Shown here: piece by piece, positions 36,744 to 46,085 of the stretch
Layout of the letters: the number at the start of each line of letters is the position of its first letter
How positions within the stretch are numbered: position 1 is the stretch's first letter
NCBI RefSeq assembly: GCF_024347395.1
Contig: NZ_AP025473.1
Span: forward strand, 310,001 to 374,000
Length of the DNA stretch: 64,000 bases
Source: Vibrio cortegadensis
GTDB taxonomy: Bacteria; Pseudomonadota; Gammaproteobacteria; Enterobacterales; Vibrionaceae
Direction of reading: 5' to 3'
Notes under the pieces: model-generated
The model's input: only the letters and a program-made list of their open reading frames with translations
The model's database searches: none
Told to the model about the DNA's origin: nothing
Made by a program: the position numbers and the translations under genes

Positions 36744-39700
36744 GTGAATACAAAACTCTTTAAACTTTCAACCCTATCAAAGGCAATGATTCCGCTATTG
36801 TCCGCGGCCGTAATTACTGGCTGTGGTAGCGATAGCGACTCATCATCACCAGTGGTCCCTGCTCCTTCAACCCCAGGAGAAGTCGAGCTAACACCGAGTG
36901 TTAATTTACCAGCAGCCGCTCCAACGCCAACAGCCGATCAAGTTGTTGTCAGTTACATCGCGCCTGCAGTGAGTACTTTCAAAACAGTAACAAAAACGGT
37001 TGATTGGAATCTTGTATGCGGTGAGAAAAGTTTCACCGCAACTTCATCGGATGAATTTGGCCCAATTTGGCTTCTAACCGCAGCAGATGTCATTGGAGCT
37101 TGTAACATTTCAGATGGCTCGACCGATGTTCCTGTCGCAATTGATGCTGATGACGCAGGAAAATCACTGGGTGTCGCTTCAAATGGCACAAAAATCACGG
37201 GCTCTCGTCAAGACACCTTCATGGCTTCTCACGGCCTAGATCAAACGGGAACGGATGTAAAATTACCGAAAGTTTCCGCTCCTGATGAGCTTCCTGCTCC
37301 AGCGTCAGGCTACTTTGCACTGAACCTTTATGATGCACTTGGTGATTACAAAGAAGAAGGTGCCGATAAAGATGGCTACGGTAACCTGAACCTACATATT
37401 TGGAATAACAGTAACTGTAATGCCGTCGACCCTACAGCGGTCAATAATGGCTGGGATGATGTCTCTGTGACTCCAAGCGACTCTGACGAGTTTGGTCCGG
37501 TGTGGTACATCCCTGTAACGGATGACCCGACTCAATGTTTCAATGTCATTTTCCGTAACTCAAATAAAGACAAGTTGATTAACAGTGACTTAGTTATCGA
37601 TATCTCAAATATTGCTGATAATCCAAGCGTCACTTATATCCCAGGAAACCAAACGTCTTACGCGACCCGAGCACTTGCGTTTGAAACAGGTGGCCCATCA
37701 TCTGAGTTTACCATTGATACCGTTGGTGCCATCCTCTTAGATGACAACACTATGGTATGGAAAGCTGGTTCAGGTGCCGACTTAGTACAAATAATGTTCA
37801 CGCCTAATGGTAAATTTGACGTATCGGAAGATGGTGTTGTAAGCGGTATATCTATCAAACTAACGAGTACAGATCTTTCGGATGAACAGAAAGCGAAATT
37901 CCCACATTTAGCTGATTACCCTGCGTTTGAAATTCCGACACTTCCTGCTGACTTAGCTTTAGCAAACCTGATGAAAGGTAGCATGGTCGCTATCTCTTCA
38001 AGTAATGGCGCTGATGGCGAAGCCTCTGAATTACGTTCATCAACTGCGATTCAATATGCTGGTGCTCTTGACGCAATCTTTGCTGAAGCGGCGACCGACT
38101 TAGAGTATGGCCCGATCTACAGCGATGATGGCGTTACTTTCCGTCTTTGGGCTCCAACAGCAACCGATGTTGAGCTGGTTGTTTACAATAGCGGCAAGTC
38201 CGTTGTATCGCGCCATGAGATGACAGAAGACAGCAAGTCAGGCAGCTGGAGTGTTGAGCTAGAGAAAGATACGGTTGATGGCCAATTCTACCGTTATGCG
38301 ATGAAGGTTTTCCAACCTCGTGAACAAAAAGGCTACGGCTACGAAGTAACTGACCCATACTCAGTCAGCTTATCGACCAACTCTCTATACAGCCAAGCAG
38401 TTGACCTTGATTCTGATGATCTTAAACCAGATGGATGGGATAGTTTAAAATCACCTCATCCACAAAATGAAGCAGATGGCGATTTATCTGACATGGTGAT
38501 CTACGAATCACATGTTCGTGACTTCTCTGCTCGTGATGCTAGCACTGAAAACAAAGGTAAATACTTAGCGTTTACAGAAGCGGACTCAAAACCGGTTGAT
38601 CACCTAAAACAATTAAGTGAAGCGGGGATGACCCATTTACACTTAATGCCTGTTTTTGACATTGCAACGATCAACGAAGACCCATCGCAAGTCGCAAATA
38701 TCGATCAACCATTCAGCAAACTGTGTTCACTTAAACCGGAAATCAAGAACGACGACAAATTCAAAGAGTACTGTGACAGTGGCAACACCATCGCAGAAGC
38801 CTTTGAAGAACTTCAAACAGAAGACAATAAAGACAACGCTGTTGTTGAAGCATTAAACGAATATGTTCGTGCTGTCGATAGCTACAACTGGGGCTACGAC
38901 CCATACCACTACACTGTGCCAGAAGGTTCATACGCCACCGATGCAGAAGGTAGCAAACGTATCCTTGAGTTCCGTGAAATGGTTCAGTCGGTTAAAGAAG
39001 ATGTTGGCATGAACGTTGTCGTCGATGTGGTATACAACCACACTAACGCGTCAGGCCTTAACGACAAGTCAGTACTTGATAAAGTCGTACCACTTTATTA
39101 CCAACGTTTAGTGCCCGATACAGGTTCTGTTGAAACCTCTACTTGTTGTGACAACACAGCACCAGAAAATGCGATGTTTGCCAAGCTGATTGATGACTCA
39201 GTTCAAACATGGACCGAAGCTTATAAGATCGATGCCTTCCGTTGGGATTTGATGGGACATCACCCACTGTCACAAATGAAAGGAACTTTAGCTGCCGCTC
39301 GCGAAGTGAATCCTGATGTTTACTTCTACGGTGAAGGTTGGAACTTTGGTGAAGTTGCAGATAACAAACGCTTCGTTCAAGCGACTCAACCAAACCTAGG
39401 TGGTACTGGTATTGGTTCATTCTCAGATCGTCTACGTGATGCGGTACGTGGCGGTAGCCCATTCGATAGCGGTGATGCAATTCGTGAAACTCAAGGCTTT
39501 GCAACGGGTGCAGCGACGCTTCCTAACGAGCGAATGCTTGATGCGGACGGTAACGTATCGGCAGCAGAAGTTAAGCGTGCTCAACAGCAAGTTGACCTTA
39601 CTCGTTTAGGCATGGCGGGTAACCTTAAAAACTTCAAGATGGTTGATTTCGAGGGGAACACGCAAGTCGGTTCATCTATCGATTATAACGGCCAAAACGC

Positions 39701-41150
39701 AGGCTATGCAGAGCAACCTTGGGAAATTCAAAACTACGTTTCTAAACACGATAACCAAACCTTCTGGGACAGCAACATGTTCAAAGTTGCCGAAGAAGCG
39801 ACCGTTGAGGTACGTGTTCAGATGCAAACCATCGGTATGTCTACTGTTCTACTAGGCCAAGCGATGCCATTTAACCATATGGGTGGTGAACTCCTTCGTT
39901 CTAAATCGATGCAGCGTGACTCTTACGATTACGGTGATTGGTACAACCTAGTTGACTTTACTCTAGCGGATAACAACTGGAATAAAGGCTTACCAGCAAA
40001 AGAGAAAGATGCGGCGAACTACGACCAAATCACTCGCGCGACAGATGACGTAAACTCTCAGCCAACACCTGCTGATATGGAACGTATGTTTGAGAACTAC
40101 AAAGAGTTACTGACTCTACGTAAAGCAAGTGATTTGATGACACTGCCAAGTGCTGAAGAAATCATGAACCGTGTCGATTTCCGTAATACAGGCAAAGGTC
40201 AAACAACCGGTTTAATTGTGATGACCATTGATAATGGTACGACACAAACTGTGGACTTAGACCCAACCCTTGATGCTATCGTCGTTATGATTAACGCAAC
40301 ACCTAACGCACAGACTGCTAAAGACTTTAAGGACAATGAAGATAAACTGATCGCACTAACTGGCTTTGAACTGAGCAGCAAGCATAAAACTGATGGCATT
40401 GCAGGAGATGCAAGCTTTGCCGATGGTACTTTCACGGTTCCAGCATGGTCAACAGCTGTCTTTGTTCAAGCTCGTGGTGATGCACGCGGTCTAGGTTTAC
40501 CTGTTGCACTGAAAAAAGCAGACTTACCTCCATTCGGTAAAACCAAGGTATACATTGCTGGTGGATTTGAGCAAGCAAACTGGAACCCTTCAGCAATTGA
40601 AGTTCCTTACACTAACAGCGGTCTCTACACTGTCCAACTAGGACTTGGTGCCGATACTGGTTATAAATTCACCAAGGGTTCTTGGGATAATCAAATCAGC
40701 TGTGATAACGATAACTGCCCATCAAACTTCACTGACATGGGTATGTACGAGTTCTCGCTGGATGCGACAGACCCAGAAAACCCAGTTGTGGTGGATGCAA
40801 AACTAGCAGAAAGCTATAAAGATAAAACGTGGTTTATTCCAGGAACACTTGCTGGAGGTTGGGATCACGCTGATGGACGTCAAATGACAACTGACTCTAA
40901 AGATGCAACTTTAGTGACTTTCACAACTGGTGAACTCACCGCTGATGAAGCGACTGAGTTTAAACTCACTTGTGGTGGATGGGGCAATTGTGAACATGGT
41001 TTCTCTGCTGTCACCATCGCTGACGAATCATTACCACTAACAGATAACAATGGAAACATCGCCTTCACTCCAGCAGAAACTGGGGCATATACAGTTACGT
41101 TCGATATTCTATCGAAACAAGTATCGATTAAGGCTGAAGGTATCAAGTAG
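36744..41150 (+). CDS. pulA: Lipoprotein type I pullulanase
   Basis: A 1468-residue exported debranching enzyme. The signal ends AVITGC, a lipobox placing the lipidated cysteine near residue 27, followed by a Ser/Pro linker. Two related beta domains (about 60-300, the second CBM41-like with LNLHIWNNSNC) and a CBM48 (YGPIYSDDGVTFRLWAPTA, about 450-550) precede the GH13 barrel. The pullulanase signature YNWGYDP is present, with DAFRWDLMGHH (nucleophile), FYGEGWNFGE (acid/base) and SKHDNQTFWD. Two similar beta modules (GGFEQANWNP and GTLAGGWDHADG) form a C-terminal starch-binding-like tail that shorter pullulanases lack. It should cut alpha-1,6 branches at the cell surface. The start codon is GTG with a weak ribosome binding site. 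Confidence 0.95.
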   Translation: MNTKLFKLSTLSKAMIPLLSAAVITGCGSDSDSSSPVVPAPSTPGEVELTPSVNLPAAAPTPTADQVVVSYIAPAVSTFKTVTKTVDWNLVCGEKSFTATSSDEFGPIWLLTAADVIGACNISDGSTDVPVAIDADDAGKSLGVASNGTKITGSRQDTFMASHGLDQTGTDVKLPKVSAPDELPAPASGYFALNLYDALGDYKEEGADKDGYGNLNLHIWNNSNCNAVDPTAVNNGWDDVSVTPSDSDEFGPVWYIPVTDDPTQCFNVIFRNSNKDKLINSDLVIDISNIADNPSVTYIPGNQTSYATRALAFETGGPSSEFTIDTVGAILLDDNTMVWKAGSGADLVQIMFTPNGKFDVSEDGVVSGISIKLTSTDLSDEQKAKFPHLADYPAFEIPTLPADLALANLMKGSMVAISSSNGADGEASELRSSTAIQYAGALDAIFAEAATDLEYGPIYSDDGVTFRLWAPTATDVELVVYNSGKSVVSRHEMTEDSKSGSWSVELEKDTVDGQFYRYAMKVFQPREQKGYGYEVTDPYSVSLSTNSLYSQAVDLDSDDLKPDGWDSLKSPHPQNEADGDLSDMVIYESHVRDFSARDASTENKGKYLAFTEADSKPVDHLKQLSEAGMTHLHLMPVFDIATINEDPSQVANIDQPFSKLCSLKPEIKNDDKFKEYCDSGNTIAEAFEELQTEDNKDNAVVEALNEYVRAVDSYNWGYDPYHYTVPEGSYATDAEGSKRILEFREMVQSVKEDVGMNVVVDVVYNHTNASGLNDKSVLDKVVPLYYQRLVPDTGSVETSTCCDNTAPENAMFAKLIDDSVQTWTEAYKIDAFRWDLMGHHPLSQMKGTLAAAREVNPDVYFYGEGWNFGEVADNKRFVQATQPNLGGTGIGSFSDRLRDAVRGGSPFDSGDAIRETQGFATGAATLPNERMLDADGNVSAAEVKRAQQQVDLTRLGMAGNLKNFKMVDFEGNTQVGSSIDYNGQNAGYAEQPWEIQNYVSKHDNQTFWDSNMFKVAEEATVEVRVQMQTIGMSTVLLGQAMPFNHMGGELLRSKSMQRDSYDYGDWYNLVDFTLADNNWNKGLPAKEKDAANYDQITRATDDVNSQPTPADMERMFENYKELLTLRKASDLMTLPSAEEIMNRVDFRNTGKGQTTGLIVMTIDNGTTQTVDLDPTLDAIVVMINATPNAQTAKDFKDNEDKLIALTGFELSSKHKTDGIAGDASFADGTFTVPAWSTAVFVQARGDARGLGLPVALKKADLPPFGKTKVYIAGGFEQANWNPSAIEVPYTNSGLYTVQLGLGADTGYKFTKGSWDNQISCDNDNCPSNFTDMGMYEFSLDATDPENPVVVDAKLAESYKDKTWFIPGTLAGGWDHADGRQMTTDSKDATLVTFTTGELTADEATEFKLTCGGWGNCEHGFSAVTIADESLPLTDNNGNIAFTPAETGAYTVTFDILSKQVSIKAEGIK

Positions 41151-41168
41151 TATTAGCTACTAACCGAT

Positions 41169-41206
41169 AAAAAGCCCCGAACGTATTGGCGTTCGGGGCT
41201 TTTTTT
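41169..41206 (+). terminator. Rho-independent terminator after pulA
   Basis: AAAAAGCCCCGAACG pairs with CGTTCGGGGCTTTTT around a 6-base loop, then T-run. A very strong site. Confidence 0.96.
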
Positions 41207-41273
41207 ATTTCTGTTGTAAATAGGCTTATGTATTCTCTACCAAAGAATCAGACACCTACAACGCCACTATCGC

Positions 41274-41705
41274 TTATTGGTTCACTTGCGCCAATATCTC
41301 AGGGTCATCACACTTTCCGGCTTGCATTTCTTTTAGTTCAACAACTTGGTTTGAAGAAGCAGGGTGAGTCGTTCCGCTAAACTTACCGCCTTGTTCAATG
41401 CTTAAGTTGTCGCTGTAAATGGTACCACTCACTTGACCTTGACTGAGCACTTCAACACTATTGGCATGGCAGATACCATCAAGAGAACCGTTCACAATGA
41501 CTTTGTCTGCAAATATTTCCCCTCGGATACAACCAGCTTGGCTGATCACTAGAGTCTTGGCGACATGAATTTCACCTTCAATCTCGCCATCAACTTGGAT
41601 ATCACTCTCTAGCTTGAATTGTCCGCTAATTGCACAACCTTTTGCGATGAGAGTTGTAGCTGAGCGCTGACTCTGTGCTCGACTTTGTTTACTAAAGATT
41701 CCCAT
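41274..41705 (-). CDS. Bactofilin family cytoskeletal protein
   Basis: A 143-residue protein whose centre (about 20-115) is a short-period beta helix typical of bactofilins: TTLIAKGCAISGQFKLES, IQVDGEIEGEIHVAKTLV, GCIRGEIFADKVIVNG, GQVSGTIYSDNLSIEQGG. Bactofilins self-assemble without nucleotide into filaments at the membrane and position cell-wall enzymes. GAGG six bases before the ATG supports the start. That start lies 97 bases inside the M23 peptidase gene, in another frame on the same strand, so the two genes are coupled by a long overlap. It converges on pulA. Confidence 0.93.
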   Translation of the reverse strand: MGIFSKQSRAQSQRSATTLIAKGCAISGQFKLESDIQVDGEIEGEIHVAKTLVISQAGCIRGEIFADKVIVNGSLDGICHANSVEVLSQGQVSGTIYSDNLSIEQGGKFSGTTHPASSNQVVELKEMQAGKCDDPEILAQVNQ

Positions 41706-42556
41706 CGGATACCTCGTTCTTTACTAAATATTGATTCAAATTCATTTACTCCCCAATCGACAAACGGTCGAGGATCTAACGCTCGGCCAACAAAACGAAT
41801 TTCATAATGCAGATGTGGACCAGAAGACAGGCCACTATTTCCTGAGTAACCAATCAGGTCGCCTTTCTGTACAAAATTGCCCCTTTTCACTGCAAACTTT
41901 TTCAAGTGAGAGTATGAGCTCGAAAAGCCGTAAGAGTGTTGCAAACGTAAAAAATTACCGGAGCCTTTATTACTAGGCCTAGTCACTTCTACGACACCGT
42001 CTGCTGGTGCATAAATAGGAGTACCTGTATTTACTGCAAAATCTTGTCCGCGATGAGTCTTTATTTTGCCTGTGATAGGGTGCTTGCGTTTACCATAACC
42101 TGAAGAAATTCGCGCATTATGCACAGGAGCACCACTTGGAATCTGGGTGAGCATCACCATTCTGACAGAAGAGGTGATTGCTGCGGTATCTAAGCGTGAT
42201 TCCAATTCACCACTACTCTCTTTCATTCCGAGAACTTTTTCTAAATCCCCTAAGCGGTCAGAGACAATATGCATTCGCTCTTCACGCTCTAACAGATCAC
42301 TCTCTAAATCCAGTTTAAGATCTTTTAAAGAGGTCACTTCTTCAGTCAGCGTCATTGATTGACTGACGAGCTCTTGTTGCTTAGATTTTGCAAAATCAAC
42401 TTCGTTCGACAAGTAGTAAATCGCACCACCAGCCGAAATCACACACGCAATGAACGAATACCCGACACATTTCAGGCAATGGCGATACCACTTATTTAAA
42501 TGGTAATGTTTTGTCCCTCGCACTGAGGATACTGAAACAATGACTCTTTCTTTCAT
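41609..42556 (-). CDS. M23 (LytM) family metallopeptidase
   Basis: About 315 residues from the ATG at 42556 (a TTG at 42565 is also in frame). A short cytoplasmic tail, one membrane helix (CVGYSFIACVISAGGAIYYL) and a periplasmic coiled coil (about 60-115) precede a LytM domain. The zinc-site motifs are complete: THRGQDFAV (H and D) and GPHLHYEI (HxH), with SSGYGKRKHPITG ahead, so it should cleave peptidoglycan peptides. Its 3' end overlaps the bactofilin start by 97 bases. The M23-bactofilin pair parallels the Csd/CcmA type of cell-shape modules known in Helicobacter and other bacteria. Confidence 0.92.
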   Translation of the reverse strand: MKERVIVSVSSVRGTKHYHLNKWYRHCLKCVGYSFIACVISAGGAIYYLSNEVDFAKSKQQELVSQSMTLTEEVTSLKDLKLDLESDLLEREERMHIVSDRLGDLEKVLGMKESSGELESRLDTAAITSSVRMVMLTQIPSGAPVHNARISSGYGKRKHPITGKIKTHRGQDFAVNTGTPIYAPADGVVEVTRPSNKGSGNFLRLQHSYGFSSSYSHLKKFAVKRGNFVQKGDLIGYSGNSGLSSGPHLHYEIRFVGRALDPRPFVDWGVNEFESIFSKERGIRWESLVNKVEHRVSAQLQLSSQKVVQLADNSS

Positions 42557-42805
42557 AACTACCAAAAGTCGCTAACCATTAGAAGTCGCCGATTCTAACA
42601 ATCTTAAGCTCTATCCCGTAATGAATCGCTCATCAATTCCACACTATTCACATTGTTATTGTTCAATTTGTGATTTAGCGCCAAACTAACGCCCCATTGA
42701 ATCGTTCCATTATTGCTTAAAGAGATGGCATCAATTCATGATATAAATATCAGTTCTTAACTCACTGCGCATGGCACGAAATACATTATTGATTGGAGAT
42801 AAACC

Positions 42806-43474
42806 ATGATCAAAGCACTACTTTTTGATATGGATGGACTGATTTTTGATACAGAATGGATCTATAAAGAGAGTTGGCAATACGCAACCCACCTTCAAGG
42901 TTTCGAGTTAAGTGACGAACTGTATTACGCATTTATTGGCGTTCAAGATAAAGATTGTGAGCGACTACTAACTCTGCATGTCTCAGACAAAATTGATTTA
43001 GATATGCACCGAAATACTCGTAATGCCTATTTTAATTCGATGCGAGACAGTGGAGGGATCAAATACAAATTCGGGTTCCATGCCCTATTTTCCACATTAA
43101 AAAGCAAAAACCTGAAATGCGCCTTAGTCACGTCATCACCTCGTTCTGACGTTGAACGTAATTTTGAAGGAAGCCTCTATTTAGATCAATTTGATGCCAT
43201 CATCACCGCAGAAAGTGTTGCTCAAGGAAAACCAGGCCCTGACGGTTATTTAAAAGCCATGCAACAACTCGGCATTGCACCGGAAACATGCTTAGTACTT
43301 GAAGATTCTAACAATGGGGTGCGCGCAGGCCTAAAGGCTGGATGCATTACCGCGATGATACCTGACCTTTTAGGCCCAAGGCCGGATATAGAACCGCATA
43401 TCCACTATATTCTGAGGGATCTCGAATCAGCCATTGGCATCATAGATTCTACACCTCAAGCTAAATTGCACTAA
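42806..43474 (+). CDS. HAD family hydrolase
   Basis: A 222-residue HAD-superfamily phosphatase of the beta-phosphoglucomutase-like group. Motif I is LLFDMDGLIFDTE (DxD nucleophile pair), motif II VTSSPR, motif III QGKPGPDGYLKA (lysine) and motif IV LVLEDSNNGVRAG. A helical cap occupies about residues 15-85. Such enzymes dephosphorylate sugar phosphates or isomerise glucose-phosphates; the substrate is not known. The ribosome binding site is GGAG, seven bases ahead of the ATG. Monocistronic. A link with the glucan genes upstream is possible but not shown. Confidence 0.88.
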   Translation: MIKALLFDMDGLIFDTEWIYKESWQYATHLQGFELSDELYYAFIGVQDKDCERLLTLHVSDKIDLDMHRNTRNAYFNSMRDSGGIKYKFGFHALFSTLKSKNLKCALVTSSPRSDVERNFEGSLYLDQFDAIITAESVAQGKPGPDGYLKAMQQLGIAPETCLVLEDSNNGVRAGLKAGCITAMIPDLLGPRPDIEPHIHYILRDLESAIGIIDSTPQAKLH

Positions 43475-43699
43475 AAATACACTCACCCTATATGCCTATA
43501 CAGCCATATTGTCTTGTTTTTAAACTAGAATAGAAGTGATGAAAGTTTTGGCTCCCATCTTAGGTCATATTCACAATAGAAATAAAAGCTTAATGTATAT
43601 CAATATCCACTATTGATAATTTTGTAGTATGCGGTAAAACTGAACAATGAAATCATTCATCTAATATTGATATGTATGTCACCTAAACAAGGGCCACAA

Positions 43700-45736
43700 A
43701 TGATAAATAGCTATAAAAACCGAAGTGTTGGGTTTCAACTCAAACTGGTCATTAGCCTGTGCTTACTCATTGCGTTCACTTCAATCGCAACATTAGCATA
43801 TCGAACTGCATCAAAAACGCTACTCGAAACCACATTGACTGAACATCAGTCTAAAGTGGAAGCGATGGCTAAAACAATTTCAGGTCAATTCGATGCCTAC
43901 CTGCATAGCGCAAAAACTTTAGAGTCCACTTTTCGAAATGGCTATCTAGCAGGTGTCTACTTAGAAGATTACACCGTTGATTTTCAGGGAAAAGAGATTT
44001 TTAACGTCACTCAATATGGGGAAAGCTTAATCAACGATACTAAGCTTGTTGACAGCTTTACCCGTGATACTGGCGCAGTCGCAACACTCTTTGTACCATC
44101 CGGAAATGATTGGGTTCGCGTATCGACATCTTTAAAGAACCCGACCGGTAACCGAGTCGTCGGAACGACCCTTGGAACCAACCATCCTGGTTATCAAAAA
44201 CTGAAAAGTGGCCAACCTTACTTTTCACAAGTAAAACTGTTTGGCACAAATTACATCACTTACTACTCACCAATTTTGACCTCTGACGGTCGCTCTATGG
44301 GGATCTCATTCATTGGTTTACCTGTAGAAGAAGCAACGCAAGAGCTGTTTAAATCTCTAAACTCAGTACATTGGGGAGATACGGGCTACACCATTCTTGT
44401 CGATAATGCTCAAGGACGTCAAGGCCGCTACCTACTCCACCCTAAAAACGATGAGAACGATCCGCCGATCACTGAGACAACAGATTACGCAGGTAACAAA
44501 CCTTACTTACAAATCTTCGAACAAGCTTCAGGAACCATTACATATCCATATGAATACAATGGAACGGTCGGTGAAAAATACTTAGTGTTCACCGAAGTTC
44601 CTGGCTGGAACTGGAAACTGCTAGGTGGCACATTTATTAAAGAAGTAACAAAAGGCAGCGATGAATTACTAAAATTAATCGCGCTCATTTCTGTACTCGT
44701 TGGCGCTGCAACATTTGTTGTATTGACCATCTTTTTGAATCGAACACTAAGTCCATTGACTTTGCTTAGTGGTTATATGACCAAGCTTGGTAAAGGCGAA
44801 GTCAGCATCAAAATCCCAATGGGCAGTGAGAATTCATCGAATGAGATCGTAAACCTCAACAATGGGGTTTCATCCATGGCGAGCCAGCTCGATGAATTGG
44901 TTACTCAAATCCGAACCACCAGTGATAGCGTAAGCGCTCAATCTAATGATGTTGCTGGTAATGCTAATCAAAGCTTAACTCAAGCAGATGCGCAACAGCA
45001 GCAGGTTGAACAAGTCGTCGCAGCAATCGAAGAGATGGCAACGTCTGCACAATCCGTTGCTGAACAGGTTGAAGCGATTGCAGAGAATGTACGCCAAGCA
45101 GACACAGATAGCCAAGCAGGGCTTGAAGTTGTGGAAAGCGTCTGCATTGATGTCGCGCAGTTGAATGACCAGCTAGACCAGTCTGCTGAAGCGATTGAAA
45201 CGGTTAATAAAGATAGTGAAAGCATTCAATCGGTCACAAGAATGATTGATGAAATAGCAGAACAAACCAATTTACTCGCTCTTAATGCGGCTATCGAAGC
45301 GGCTCGTGCGGGTGAACAAGGCCGTGGGTTTGCGGTTGTTGCTGATGAAGTTCGCACACTTGCACATCGCACACAAACATCGGTTAAAGATGTGGTGACG
45401 ATTATTGATCAGCTAAAAAGCTCGACAAGCAATGCAGTGAAGTTAATGACACAGAGTCAAGACAATGCAAACCATGTATTGAACAAAGCACAACAAGCAG
45501 GCGGCGCGCTAGAGTCAATTGCAGAACAAGTCCGCTCAATCGCGTCTCAAGCGGATACCATTGCCGCAACATCAGAGCAGCAAGCGCAAGTATCACAAGA
45601 AGTGGCAACCAGTGCGACCGAGATTAATGACCTTAACACTCAAAGTCGTAGTGTCAGTGAAAAAACATCCGCTAGCGCTCAGCAGCTTCAGCATGAGGCG
45701 AGCTCACTAAAACAGCAAGTTGATTTCTTCCATTAA
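43700..45736 (+). CDS. Methyl-accepting chemotaxis protein with Cache domain
   Basis: A 678-residue transmembrane chemoreceptor. The start at 43700 ([12 protein letters not shown]) is preferred over 43667 because AAGGG lies seven bases upstream. A first membrane helix ([19 protein letters not shown]) is followed by a 290-residue periplasmic Cache-type (Cache_3-Cache_2) sensor domain, a second helix near residue 335 ([20 protein letters not shown]), a HAMP domain and the signalling domain with the hairpin-tip motif [20 protein letters not shown]. It should signal via CheW/CheA; the ligand is unknown. No pentapeptide tether for CheR is seen at the C-terminus. The neighbouring dcuB makes a carboxylate ligand thinkable, but that is only inference. 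Confidence 0.93.
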   Translation: MINSYKNRSVGFQLKLVISLCLLIAFTSIATLAYRTASKTLLETTLTEHQSKVEAMAKTISGQFDAYLHSAKTLESTFRNGYLAGVYLEDYTVDFQGKEIFNVTQYGESLINDTKLVDSFTRDTGAVATLFVPSGNDWVRVSTSLKNPTGNRVVGTTLGTNHPGYQKLKSGQPYFSQVKLFGTNYITYYSPILTSDGRSMGISFIGLPVEEATQELFKSLNSVHWGDTGYTILVDNAQGRQGRYLLHPKNDENDPPITETTDYAGNKPYLQIFEQASGTITYPYEYNGTVGEKYLVFTEVPGWNWKLLGGTFIKEVTKGSDELLKLIALISVLVGAATFVVLTIFLNRTLSPLTLLSGYMTKLGKGEVSIKIPMGSENSSNEIVNLNNGVSSMASQLDELVTQIRTTSDSVSAQSNDVAGNANQSLTQADAQQQQVEQVVAAIEEMATSAQSVAEQVEAIAENVRQADTDSQAGLEVVESVCIDVAQLNDQLDQSAEAIETVNKDSESIQSVTRMIDEIAEQTNLLALNAAIEAARAGEQGRGFAVVADEVRTLAHRTQTSVKDVVTIIDQLKSSTSNAVKLMTQSQDNANHVLNKAQQAGGALESIAEQVRSIASQADTIAATSEQQAQVSQEVATSATEINDLNTQSRSVSEKTSASAQQLQHEASSLKQQVDFFH

Positions 45737-45754
45737 TAGACTCTTTGTTTAAAA

Positions 45755-45790
45755 CGGTGATGACATTGATTTAGCCCAACGTCATCACCG
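45755..45790. repeat. Perfect 10-bp inverted repeat after MCP gene
   Basis: CGGTGATGAC (45755-45764) and GTCATCACCG (45781-45790) around a 16-base loop. No T-run follows directly; a true terminator hairpin comes 24 bases later. Confidence 0.75.
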
Positions 45791-45813
45791 AAGAGGATTT
45801 CACAATCATTGGG

Positions 45814-45847
45814 CCCCGCAATAACAGCGTTGTTGCGGGGTCTTCTT
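45814..45847 (+). terminator. Terminator after MCP gene
   Basis: CCCCGCAA pairs with TTGCGGGG (11-base loop), followed by TCTTCTT. Confidence 0.75.
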
Positions 45848-46009
45848 ATATCCTCAATATGCATATTAATAAAAAGAATAATAAATTAACTCAGGAGGAC
45901 AATTAACATAACGTTTTACCTACAGAATTCCCGTTATTTATTTACTTTCATCAGCCATAGCGTGACTAACCCTTAAGTATTAATATTCCATTTTTACTCG
46001 TTATTATTG

Positions 46010-46025
46010 TGTGAGCTGCATTTCA
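46010..46025. promoter_or_regulatory. Possible CRP site upstream of dcuB
   Basis: TGTGA-GCTGCA-TTTCA has one perfect and one partial half-site, about 60-75 bases before the dcuB start. E. coli dcuB is known to respond to CRP and FNR; no FNR site was found here. Confidence 0.4.
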
Positions 46026-46085
46026 TAAATTAAACCCATTTGAGCGGAAAATATATCCAACAATACTAATTAAAGGGATATATCT

